Shown: positions 1-8,498 of the stretch, piece after piece
Layout of the letters: each line of letters begins with the position of its first letter
Numbering within the stretch: position 1 is the stretch's first letter
Assembly: GCA_034769895.1 (NCBI GenBank)
Contig: JAWRYS010001473.1
Coordinates: 58,523 to 122,522, forward strand
Length of the DNA stretch: 64,000 nucleotides
Reading direction: 5' to 3'
Origin: Magicicada septendecula
Taxonomy: Eukaryota > Arthropoda > Insecta > Hemiptera > Cicadidae
Notes under the pieces: generated by a model
Databases searched by the model: none
What the model was told of the DNA's origin: nothing
What the model saw: the letters and a program-made list of their open reading frames with translations, nothing else
Made by a program: the position numbers and the translations under genes

Positions 1-400
1 AGCAGAGCTCAGGTTCGGCAGTTGTCATGGGGGTAGTTATGATAATTTTCAGAAGTTCTGACACTTTTTTGAAAACTGACGTAAGATTGTTTTCTTCTAT
101 AAAATTAAGAAGTTTTATTGCGCCTTTAATATTAAAATCATCCCGTCTGTATAATAGTTCCAATTCACTCTGAAGTTTGTTTTCTTGTAAGAAAGGGTAA
201 TGCTGAATCACTCACTGGAATTTTTCTTCCGGTAAGTTAGTAGAAAAAAGTGGAAACAAGTCATTGGACATCAATGAAGCTGCTTCTAGGTGACCCGTGT
301 AAGTAAACCTATCTTTTACGTAAGTTATAATGATGTCACATACTTCTTTTGCATCCCCTATTCTAGTGCTGCTGTAACAATAAAAAAGAAGCCGAAATAT
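1..400 (-). pseudogene. hAT-family transposase, C-terminal dimerisation fragment
   Basis: Read on the minus strand from about 396 to the window edge, one frame gives DAKEVCDIIITYVKDRF, then a LLYRRDDFN segment, and at the edge LLKIIITTPMTTAEPE. This is the order and wording of the hAT C-terminal dimerisation region of the ZMYM1/TTF-finger-like hAT transposases, whose usual signature is LLKILITTPMTTAEAER. A TGA at about 213 interrupts the frame, and the normally conserved AER is changed, so this is a decayed copy. Upstream, a GTAAGT at 427-432 and a TTACAG near 374 resemble splice sites, but the reading phases on either side do not agree. Family, strand and order match the hAT pieces at 10831-11633 and 25316-26222. 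It may be the missing 3' part of that element, but this cannot be shown inside the window. Confidence 0.62.
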
Positions 401-2136
401 ATAAAATAAATAAAACCACTACCAGGACTTACCTGTTGCAGAAATTTCATCAGAAGCCCAGAGTCGCCACCTATATCTTTGAAGGACAGATATGGAGACC
501 TTTACACTTTACCTTAATAAAACGGACAATTTAGCAATCTGACCCCACCCAATTAATAATTCAGAAAGATTCCGGAACGTGTAGACGAATTCCTTCAACA
601 CAGAAATGAGAACGTGGTAATGACGAAATAACTTAGTCTAACACATTTTATCTGGAGTAACCGTTATTTTTAATGAGTGATTATTCAACAACCATGTGTA
701 CAGATAAAACCTTTTTGTATATTGCTTGAAACTTTAATACATTTTTTCCTTATGTTTTGTCTGTTTAAAACGTAATTATAACTTATGTAACTTAATGATT
801 ACTACTTACGACTAGACTGCCCAGCCTGCAATTCACTCACACATTTATACCTAATTTTTATAAACCCCTCAACACCTTAATTCAGTTTAACTCGGGAACC
901 GCACTATCGCGTTACCGGCCACGCACGTGGTTATTGTTCCACGTTTCCGAAAATGTTCGTCTTGAAATGTTTTCACTGTCTCCTAGGTAATAAAATTTTC
1001 GCTGTGATGGTTTGATTAATCTCTTGGGTCCCGGTCGGTCCTGATGAATTAATTACATTTAGGAAAACTCGACCAACCGGGCCCTAAACGAAACTGTAGG
1101 TGTCTGTAGCGGTACGCTGCTTCTCGTAAACCGTTTAGCGTCTCTGCCTAAGATCGACTGTCACTGAGAACGTAACAGGTACATCTTCCTTTCTCTGGCG
1201 GGAATGGTTGTTCACTGCCACCCTGCTTTCGTCGCTCAGGCCTCAGTTGTTGCGAGCTAACCATTTTATATATGGAATGGAGCTGATATATGTGTGTGAC
1301 CAGAGGACAATATTAGGCTTGGCTCTGCTGACATCATTTAAGTGGGCTTGGTCTAAACGACACTTCCGTAGTGAATCCAACGGAACGATGAAAATTTCAC
1401 TCTCTGGCCATCTTGAGTTTTTTTGTCAGAGCGTCCTTTTGAGCGCGCTTGCGTGGGTATTCGCGCCTGTGCGTCGACACACTTGCAAAGTTCTTAGAAT
1501 TTTGAAGGGGGCAAATTCTTCAGCCGCATTACTCAACAACAACCTGCGTCTCTGCCTTTGTTTCAAACTGTTGCTTAACACTGTTCTGTTATACGGACAA
1601 ATACGTTGCACAATAATAGTTTTACAATATTTTATACAAGCCCGCCCGAAATCGAAATAAGTCAAAATATATAAATGCCCCATACGGTTAAAATAAAAAA
1701 TACCCAAAAATGACCCGCTACACTGCATCCAACATTATTGGTCCTTTTTCTTGGTTGCTCAGGGAACTCTTCATTTATTTGTGTTTCTATTTCATTTATT
1801 TTCTCCCTCTCCTTCTGTAATTCATTTTCAAAAATTCCTATGTCACTTTGTCACATTACACTGTCTTTGTTTCTACTTTGTAGTTGTTGGTACAATATGT
1901 GTACATGGGGTAGAATTCTATAGAAAAAAGTTAGCCAGAACATGAAATTTTGGTCCTGAAGAGCCCTTCTTTGACCACTTGCCTCATTAACTCTGAGGTT
2001 AGTCGCTTGCAAGTTCCGATACGATGCGCATCGTGTAGTTGTGTAATTGTATACACGCGGTATGTGCGAGTGAAACTTTTTATTTATTTCTTATTAAGTT
2101 GACGTACTCTATGTGAGTGATTCTTGTTTTTTATCA
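401..2136. other. Unassigned non-coding stretch
   Basis: No protein family is recognisable in any frame. Two overlapping reading frames of 150 and 100 codons on opposite strands (1208-1660 and 1426-1728) have no domain, no codon bias and no neighbours that support them. The stretch is somewhat GC-richer at 880-1560 than the AT-rich flanks. A long imperfect hairpin, GGTCCCGGTCGGTC against GACCAACCGGGCCC, lies at about 1026-1084. Confidence 0.4.
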
Positions 2137-2137
2137 A

Positions 2138-2170
2138 CCTGATGATGGGACCATGAGTCCTGAAACGCGT
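2138..2170 (+). ncRNA. Hammerhead-like motif of a Penelope-like element tail
   Basis: The segment reads CTGATGA, a short stem (GGAC, loop CATGA, GTCC), then GAAACGCGT. CTGATGA...GAAAC with a stem between is the hammerhead ribozyme core carried in the terminal repeats of Penelope-like elements. One extra base sits between CTGATGA and the stem, so catalytic activity is doubtful. No PLE coding sequence is seen next to it, so it is probably a solo tail fragment. Similar motifs occur in the two PLEs at 6027-8484 and 33202-33989. Confidence 0.42.
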
Positions 2171-2273
2171 AGTTTTTAAAGAAACATTGAAGTTGCAAGG
2201 AAGAGCACCAGTGTACCTGGATACACAAGGTAATATTAAATATAGTTATTAACTCTGAGTTGTTTGTACACTG

Positions 2274-3262
2274 TGTAATGGTACAAACCTATGAGGATTT
2301 GTAATTTGAATCTTGTCAATTTTATTTCAACCCAAGTATATTTGGTGAACGGACTATAGCCACGGGGCTGTCGTGGCCTGGCACTGAAATGCAGGTTATC
2401 AACGAGGGTGCGCATTCACAAACAAGTGCGCGCACCGGTCGGCCAGGTTTCTCACAAAAACGGCACATACAGATACATTCCTTAGCGCTTGGTGCGCAGA
2501 CAACAAAGGCAGTCGGCAAATAACATCTCAAGACGACGGACGCGAGTAGTGGTGTGTGTCCACCGGCTGGGTCATCTCGCCCGTACATAAATGGGAAAGT
2601 AGATAAAAGACAGTTGTCGATCTACAGCGGGCTCGCGGGCGGTTCAACATAAAGGCTCGCGAGTCGAAAATTTCATAAAACCGGTAGAAATTGTAAAATA
2701 ACTCGAGAAAAACAGTGCAAAATTTAACCGTTTAATGCAGTGACACGAAATTGAACAATGAGAGACTAATTCGGACAATTAGTGAACAGAAAAAACTTGT
2801 GGAGATCAACAAGTGACCTGCCGATTACGCCGTGAGTTAAGTAACCGACAACCATATAACCAATTTAAATTAAAAGACCTCTATATTATGGGGGAATAAC
2901 TTAAATGTGTATGAATGAGAGAATGGGTAAGATGCTGGGTTGCCTTTGTTATCAATTAAGTTAAGTAGTTATTTTTGTTCCGTATGATAAAAGAGAATAT
3001 TAAATTTTGTTTGTATTTGTTAAATGATGATATGGCCTCAATATTGTTTGGAATTAAATTCTGAAAGAAGTAATGCATGAAAGCTAAAAACATATGTTTT
3101 AATAAAATTTGAATGAGTTAAGAGTAAATGAGCGTAGTTATTGAAATACGTAACCCTAAATCATGTTTATAGTTCACAGTTCGTGTGCAGAACCCTGGGC
3201 TACACAAGGTAAGTGTATTGTATTAATAATTGAAAATATGGTAAAGAGTAAGTAATATCTCA
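2274..3262 (+). repeat. 5' LTR of YDDGG-1
   Basis: Aligns almost base for base with 9836-10830, with scattered substitutions and short indels. It starts TGTAATGG and ends at ATATCTCA. The next base but one begins the primer-binding-like TGGCGTGACCAAAC. No gene is encoded; the minus-strand frames within it also occur in the other LTR and carry no domain. Confidence 0.85.
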
Positions 3263-3263
3263 A

Positions 3264-3281
3264 TGGCGTGACCAAACTTGG
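3264..3281 (+). other. Putative primer binding site of YDDGG-1
   Basis: TGGCGTGACCAAACTTGG begins 2 bp after the LTR end. TGG at this position is the usual complement of a tRNA 3' CCA. YDDGG-3 has TGGCGCCCGAA and YDDGG-2 TGGCACTTCTGAAC at the same place, so the position is conserved although the sequence has drifted. Confidence 0.55.
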
Positions 3282-3469
3282 TCTGTTTATAAAATAATTT
3301 ATATAAACCACACCTACGAGTGAATATAAGCGTGATTTGGGAGGACGTATAAATTACGTACAGGTTATGATGTGCATACTATAGTTACGTAATACTTATA
3401 ATACTAACGAATACTAAGTACATGTAAGATTAAATTTTTTTAAGACAAAATCTCATAAGAATATAAAAA

Positions 3470-4315
3470 ATGGATACTAATGAGATTGAAGTTGAAATGA
3501 GCGAATCAGCTGTAATAAGTGGCCTGGGAGTTCATTCAACTCCGAATGTAGGTCAAGAAAATAAAATAAAAGAATTAAGTAGTACAGACGAATCAAACAT
3601 CACAGATGATTCGGGGATTCAAATAACCCCAAAATTAATTAAGGAAAGTAATCAACCTGAAAATAATATGATGAAATATTTGTGTAGCACGCTGTGCAGT
3701 TTAAATAGTAAATTTGATAAATTAAGCAGTGACTTTGATAATCGTTTTGATATAAACGAAAGTAATCTTGACGAAATTAGAAATGAAATAAAACAAGTTA
3801 ATAAAAGTGTTGAGAAAACCAATGAACTATTTGAAACTAACTTTAACAAATTAGAACGAAATATTGAGAAAATGGGAGTGTGGAAAATAAATACAGGTAA
3901 GTACAATACAAACGAAAATAACGAAGATATATATGTTAATAGTAATGGTGTTAGTTTAAATGCAAAACAGGTGACGGTAGACAAGGTGAGTAATGATGAT
4001 GATTCTAATAATGAGTTAACCAGTGATAGCAAAATAAAGAGTGATAACAGTGATATAATTAAAAACGTGGTGTTAGCGAGTGTTGATGAAATTGGGAGAG
4101 TGTGTGAAGAGAGGTTAGGTGGGCAAAGGGCAGATTTTTCCCAAATATATAGTGAAACAGGGTTTTCACCGTGGTGTTATGAGGACAGAGTTTCCTCCGG
4201 TAGTTGTGTGGAAGACAAGGTGTCTTCGAATAGTCCCTTAATTTTTTGTGGTGTTCTTGGAAGAGCCAAGAAGTATAGTAAGTTTGTTGTGCCCTTTGGA
4301 TGTAAAGTAAATTGA
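3470..4315 (+). CDS. Coiled-coil Gag-like protein of YDDGG-1, N-terminal part
   Basis: 281 codons from an ATG that opens MDTNEIEVEM, the same N-terminus as the degenerate frame starting at 35153 on the minus strand, which supports the start. Early residues hold HSTP (about 23-26) and DDSGIQ (about 46-51). Residues about 70-145 are a charged heptad-type coiled coil (EIRNEIKQVNKS), followed by an Asn/Asp/Ser-rich spacer and a block with GGQRADF and FCGVLGRAKKYSKFVVP. The same order occurs in YDDGG-2 and YDDGG-3. It has no zinc knuckle and no enzyme motif. Its position just after LTR and PBS suggests a Gag-like structural protein, but this is inference. The frame stops at 4313-4315, and homology continues in the next frame from 4311. 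Confidence 0.75.
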   Translation: MDTNEIEVEMSESAVISGLGVHSTPNVGQENKIKELSSTDESNITDDSGIQITPKLIKESNQPENNMMKYLCSTLCSLNSKFDKLSSDFDNRFDINESNLDEIRNEIKQVNKSVEKTNELFETNFNKLERNIEKMGVWKINTGKYNTNENNEDIYVNSNGVSLNAKQVTVDKVSNDDDSNNELTSDSKIKSDNSDIIKNVVLASVDEIGRVCEERLGGQRADFSQIYSETGFSPWCYEDRVSSGSCVEDKVSSNSPLIFCGVLGRAKKYSKFVVPFGCKVN

Positions 4316-4766
4316 AGTAAATCAGAGGTGTTGTGACCGGTGTTATGATGAGAAATATGTTGAGAGAGATAGAATGATAGAGGTCTTTAAAATAAATAGA
4401 GGTTATGAGGGGTTAGTTAAGAGATTAGAATTTGAGGGAATAAAAAATATGAAATGCTTACCTTGTGAAATAGATATGGATGATTATTTTGATGATACTG
4501 TTGTCGATGATAAACACTTACCTTATGATGTGATGGATATAGTGGAGGAATATGATAATATCAATTACCTTATGTTGACCAAAAATACCAAAGTAAACGG
4601 TTTTCATGAGTTAATAGGGGAGAATAATCTGGTATATTATTCTTGTGATAGAGGGGATAATTTAATATTCAAGAGTTATTATGTAAATCATAATAACGAT
4701 AGGAGTGTAGTTAAAGATGATGATTATTATGTAAAAGTAAGACTAGTTTATGATGATGGGGGTTAA
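4311..4766 (+). CDS. Coiled-coil Gag-like protein of YDDGG-1, C-terminal part (frameshifted)
   Basis: This frame is open from 4311, overlaps the previous frame by 5 bp, and has no good start of its own, so it is read as the continuation of the same protein after a 1-bp frameshift. It begins with a Cys-rich CCDRCYDEKYVERD that matches MWCYEERELYVENE in YDDGG-3. It then has LPYDV (about 4532-4546), the NYLMLTKN block, and ends VYDDGG followed by a TAA. The closing DDGG and the YLxLT block are kept in all three families of the window. No known domain is recognised. Whether the frameshift is mutation, sequencing error or programmed cannot be told here; in YDDGG-3 both halves share one frame at this point. 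Confidence 0.7.
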   Translation: MEVNQRCCDRCYDEKYVERDRMIEVFKINRGYEGLVKRLEFEGIKNMKCLPCEIDMDDYFDDTVVDDKHLPYDVMDIVEEYDNINYLMLTKNTKVNGFHELIGENNLVYYSCDRGDNLIFKSYYVNHNNDRSVVKDDDYYVKVRLVYDDGG

Positions 4767-6012
4767 ACAAACAAAGTGAATGAACATTTTATTATTTTAG
4801 TTTATGGTGATGACCTGGCTAACTTATGAAATGAGGTGTGGTAAACAGAAAAATAATGACAAGAAATTGTAAATAAATTTATAGTGAAAGTAGTTGTGTT
4901 TGTGTTGTAAAATGTATTTTGTGTAAACAATGAGTGTGTGTAATAGAAATTGATTTAACAATAATAATAATAATATTTTATTAAATCGAGCAAATACTGA
5001 GAGTAATTATGAAGGTTATAATACAAATAAACGAATTAGAATTGTTTTGGAATTGTAATTAAAGTAATGTTGTGTTTAAATAACTGATTGAATTAAAATA
5101 AATTGTAGATGAATTAATTAATTTAAATGTGGCAGAAATAATTGTTGATAATGAATTTAAATGATGTTTCTGAGATTTGAACGTGATAATAAATAGTAAA
5201 TGAATAAATGTAAAATGTGTTTAGTTGTGGAGTCATATGGTTGTATATATAATGTATCAGAAAGTACATATGGGTATTATATATTTGTGGTAATGAATGT
5301 TTATAATTTTGTGTCTATGACAGGAATCATGTGTTTATTCATTTGAGTGATGTAATGTAAGTATGAAGTTTATAATGCAATTTAAATAAAGTAAAATGTT
5401 TAATGTTTGAATAATAAGTTTTAAATGAGTTTTAAATTAAATGATTAAATTAATTTGAGGTAGTTATGAATTTTCTAGTGTAGTTTTCAATGGTTAACTT
5501 AATGTGAAATGTTGTCAAAGATAGAGTATGGGTGATAATTATTTCAATAAGGTATTTAAGTCAATCAAAGTTAACTTTAATGGGAGTTGGACTAAATAAG
5601 AATTTTGGAATAAAAAGTAATACAGAAACGGGTCAGTAGTAGGGACACAGTAGCGATAGTGCATGTATGTAGAGAAAGTGAGAGTGATGTAATGGGGGAG
5701 TAAATAGATGGTGGTGATATTTTGTAGTGAGGGTGGAGGTGTAAGGAGTCCTCAATGACAGGCGTTGTGGCGGGAGGTGAACGATTTAAATGAGCGTTGG
5801 CGGAGTTACCTGGGAAAGGGCCAGGAACTAATAAGGGAATGAGTATACGGGAAGGGAACACACATCCTAGGTATAAAGAGGGTATCAGGTATTTTATTAT
5901 AAGAGGAGAATGATTTACCGGTGAGTTAGAGAATTTAGCGGTGGAAAATATTTTGAGAGATTGGTGTCACCCTATGTAAATCCGTTAGTGGTTGTAAGGA
6001 GGAAGAAGGGGG
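4767..6012 (+). other. AT-rich non-coding interior of YDDGG-1
   Basis: Roughly three quarters A+T with no reading frame that resembles a protein. The short minus-strand frame at 5592-5861 has no domain. Comparable AT-rich non-coding interiors follow the ORF in YDDGG-2 and YDDGG-3, so this is a feature of the family rather than random decay. Confidence 0.5.
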
Positions 6013-6026
6013 GTAAGTCATATTTA

Positions 6027-6152
6027 TTCTTCGTATTGTTTAAATTAGCAGCCATCCTTACTATTTCTTTTATGAATTTGCTAACTGCTATAATTTTTTA
6101 TTCTTCGACTAAGCTTTTCGTCATTACTGACATCTTCAGGTCTTAAACAACC
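6027..6152 (-). repeat. Left pseudo-LTR of PLE-1
   Basis: Direct copy of 8261-8386 with essentially no differences by eye. It contains the start codon context of the RT frame and the hammerhead-like motif CTGAAGATG, a GTCA/TGAC stem, then CGAAAA (minus strand, around 6117-6143). Confidence 0.85.
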
Positions 6153-6483
6153 TCTGTTAATGGAATTTCTTCTGTTTTATCATTTTTTATATATTCGAAT
6201 ACATTTTTCGTTTTCTTTATTCCTATCTGTATTTCATATTTTTCGAAACATTTTTGTAACATTTTTGTTTGATATCCTATGTATGTTATTGCTCCTTTAT
6301 ATTTCTTTTCTTCATTTGTTTTTTCTTTTTTATTATTTTCTATTTCTTTATTTTCCTCTATTTTCTTAACTATTCTATTAATTATTGTAGGGTTGTAATT
6401 ATTATTTTTTGCTATTTGTTGTATTTTCTTTAATTCTTTTTGATAATTATATATAATTTTTATAATTATATTCTTTTTGATAT
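6153..6483 (-). pseudogene. PLE-1 linker region after the RT frame
   Basis: Beyond the stop at 6484-6486, minus-strand frames still resemble the PLE thumb/linker: KIQQIAKNNNYNPTIINRIV, then YKGAITYIGYQTKMLQKCFE and GIKKTKNVFEY. In full-length elements these precede the GIY-YIG nuclease (family knowledge). Here they end in the terminal repeat at 6152, so the nuclease is absent from this copy. Confidence 0.6.
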
Positions 6484-8289
6484 TTATAGAGCTAGATAAT
6501 TTATAGCTCTATAGCAAAATGAATTTAATGCTGCCATTTTATAATTGACTGGATGATATGATTCTTGTGGAATTATTAAATCTGAGTATGTTTCTTTCCT
6601 ATATATATCGAATTTGAGTTTGTTATCTTCAATTTTTATATTGATATCCAGGAAATTAATTTCTAATCCTCCAATTTCTTCTTGAAATTTTATTGTTTTT
6701 TCTATGTTATTTAGCTGTTCCGTAAATTTTTTAAATTCATTTACTTCACCTTCCCAAACTATTAGTATGTCATCTACATACCTGATCCATTTTTTAATTC
6801 TTCTTTCTTTATCTATATCTTTTAAAATTTTGATTTCAAAGCTATTCATGAATATCTCTGCCATTAATGGTGAAAGCGGTGATCCCATTGGTAATCCATT
6901 TTCTTGTATGTAAAATTTGTTATTAAATCTGAAGTAGTTCTGGCTTAGGCATAATTCTAATCCTTCTATTATTTCGTTTTTCCATTCTACATTACTTAAT
7001 TTGTTTTTCTTTATTATTTCTACTGTTTTTGCTATTGGTATGTTGGTGTAGATATCTTTTATATCTAATGACATTAATTTTGTCTTATTTGTTATGGTAA
7101 TTTCTTTTAATCTTTCTATTACCTTTTTACTATTTTCTATGCTGTGGATTTCTTCTTTTTCATATGCCATTTTGATTCTTTTACTTATTTCTTTTGATAT
7201 TTTGTATGTTGGCGAATTTATAAATGATACTATAGGTCTTAATGGCATTTCTTTTTTATGTAACTTAATTTGACATCTAAATTTTGGAGCTTCAGGATTA
7301 TGTTCTATTTTTTGTTTCTTTTGCCATTCTGTTAAATATGTTGTCTTTTTTATCAATTTCTTTGTTTGTGCTTGAAATTTACTTGTGTAATCATATTTTA
7401 TTTCTTTATATGGTCCTTTTTGTATAAATTGTTCTGCTTTTTCGATATAATCTCTTTTGTTCATTACCACTGCTGTATTACCTTTATCGGCTTTTATAAC
7501 TATCAAATTGTTCTCCGTGATTTTCTTTTTTAATTCTCTTATATTTCTTTTTATTTGTGTTTCGTTTTTATTTCTTACATTTTTGTTTTTCTTACATATT
7601 TTTTCTACTATTTCTTTTACTTCACTTCTTAATTGTTTTTTAGTTTCTTCATTTTTTATTTTATCGATTATTTCTTCACATTCTATTATTGTATTTTCTT
7701 TATCTATGTTTGTTTTTGTTGCATATTTTAAACTTTTCCCTAATAATTTATGTTCATTTTCTGTAAACTTTGTTTCTGTTAAATTTAATACTTTTTCAGC
7801 AAATTTTATTTCTTTATCTTTTTCTTTATTTTTATTTCTTGTTCCTTCTATTAATTCCTTGAGTTTCTTATTTAATCTCTCTTCCATTTTTCTTATTTTC
7901 TTTTCTATGTATTTTTCACCAAACTCTTTTCTCATTTCTTCTATTTCTATATAATTGTAACTTGTATATAATTTTTGATGTAATTGATACATTTCTTTGT
8001 TATATTTATTTATTTTACTGTATAAGTTCTTAATTTCAAGTTTTATCCATATTTTTTCCGCCATGTTTTTCACTTGGTTTGCTACTTTGCTTTTGTTATT
8101 AATTTTAATTTTTGCGTATTTTGGAGTTATTTTATTAATTAAACACTGTTTATTAAACCAAATTTTCCCTAGCGTTTTTTTCAATTTTGCTTTAATTTTT
8201 AAATACTTAAAAAATTCCCTTACATTTTTATATTTATCTGCTTGCAATTTGCATATTTCATTCTTCGTATTGTTTAAATTAGCAGCCAT
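6484..8289 (-). CDS. Penelope-like reverse transcriptase
   Basis: 601 codons without a stop, starting inside the right pseudo-LTR. The N-terminal 230 residues are Lys/Glu-rich and helical. RT motifs follow in order: KADKGNTAVVMNKRDY (about residue 266), RPIVSFINSPTYKISK (about 345), SLDIKDIYTNIPI (about 408), GLPMGSPLSPLMAEIF (about 466), the catalytic YVDDILIVWEG (about 503) and FLDINIKI (about 545). KADKGN and the GLPMGSPLSP wording are typical of PLE reverse transcriptases, which copy RNA at a nicked or telomeric DNA end. The frame being open and all catalytic Asp being present suggests a young copy. The GIY-YIG endonuclease domain is missing, as in the EN-deficient PLEs, or was lost in this insertion. 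Confidence 0.92.
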   Translation of the reverse strand: MAANLNNTKNEICKLQADKYKNVREFFKYLKIKAKLKKTLGKIWFNKQCLINKITPKYAKIKINNKSKVANQVKNMAEKIWIKLEIKNLYSKINKYNKEMYQLHQKLYTSYNYIEIEEMRKEFGEKYIEKKIRKMEERLNKKLKELIEGTRNKNKEKDKEIKFAEKVLNLTETKFTENEHKLLGKSLKYATKTNIDKENTIIECEEIIDKIKNEETKKQLRSEVKEIVEKICKKNKNVRNKNETQIKRNIRELKKKITENNLIVIKADKGNTAVVMNKRDYIEKAEQFIQKGPYKEIKYDYTSKFQAQTKKLIKKTTYLTEWQKKQKIEHNPEAPKFRCQIKLHKKEMPLRPIVSFINSPTYKISKEISKRIKMAYEKEEIHSIENSKKVIERLKEITITNKTKLMSLDIKDIYTNIPIAKTVEIIKKNKLSNVEWKNEIIEGLELCLSQNYFRFNNKFYIQENGLPMGSPLSPLMAEIFMNSFEIKILKDIDKERRIKKWIRYVDDILIVWEGEVNEFKKFTEQLNNIEKTIKFQEEIGGLEINFLDINIKIEDNKLKFDIYRKETYSDLIIPQESYHPVNYKMAALNSFCYRAINYLAL

Positions 8290-8386
8290 CCTTACTATTT
8301 CTTTTATGAATTTGCTAACTGCTATAATTTTTTATTCTTCGACTAAGCTTTTCGTCATTACTGACATCTTCAGGTCTTAAACAACC
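8261..8386 (-). repeat. Right pseudo-LTR of PLE-1
   Basis: Direct copy of 6027-6152. Carries the RT start codon at 8287-8289 and the hammerhead-like motif. Confidence 0.85.
8345..8373 (-). ncRNA. Hammerhead-like ribozyme motif in PLE-1 terminal repeat
   Basis: Minus strand reads CTGAAGAT, then GTCA-GTAA-TGAC (perfect 4-bp stem), then GAAAAGC. PLE terminal repeats are known to carry hammerhead ribozymes. The core here is CTGAAGA rather than CTGATGA, a deviation that may abolish or alter cleavage. The same motif is present in all three copies of the repeat. Confidence 0.45.
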
Positions 8387-8394
8387 TTCAGGTC

Positions 8395-8484
8395 GTTGTT
8401 TAAGACCTGAAGATGTCAGTAATGACGAAAAGCTTAGTCGAAGAATAAAAAATTATAGCAGTTAGCAAATTCATAAAAGAAATA
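8395..8484 (+). repeat. Inverted pseudo-LTR piece of PLE-1
   Basis: Reverse complement of about 90 bp of the adjacent pseudo-LTR, forming a near-perfect palindrome centred near 8390. It includes the hammerhead-like CTGAAGATG, a GTCA-GTAA-TGAC hairpin and CGAAAA on the + strand (8407-8431). The last bases merge with the target duplication at 8485-8498. Confidence 0.8.
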
Positions 8485-8498
8485 GTAAGTCATATTTA

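Larger units (their letters stand above)
6027..8484 (-). mobile_element. Penelope-like element (PLE-1), RT only, with pseudo-LTRs
   Basis: Direct repeats of 126 bp bracket the RT gene (6027-6152 and 8261-8386), and an inverted copy of the same repeat (8395-8484) caps the right end, an arrangement known for Penelope elements. It is flanked by a 14-bp duplication (6013-6026 and 8485-8498, ending TCATATTTA) in the YDDGG-1 interior. The region after the RT encodes the PLE linker (ITYIGYQTK, IGIKKTKN) but then runs into the terminal repeat without a GIY-YIG nuclease. Confidence 0.88.

Noticed and set aside
374..432. Apparent 59-bp intron (GTAAGT...TTACAG on the minus strand) in the hAT remnant
   Set aside because: Exon phases on the two sides do not match and the copy is degenerate.
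1026..1084. Hairpin with CTGATGA and GAAAAC in its loop, resembling a hammerhead ribozyme
   Set aside because: No second stem forms between the two core words and no cleavage site is evident; chance occurrence likely.
1208..1660. 150-codon + frame and overlapping 100-codon minus frame
   Set aside because: No domain, biased toward rare-looking codons, overlapping frames on both strands and no splice or promoter context.
6160..8380. Several + strand frames rich in Phe, Leu and Ile opposite the PLE RT
   Set aside because: They are the antisense shadow of a Lys/Asn/Ile-rich coding sequence.
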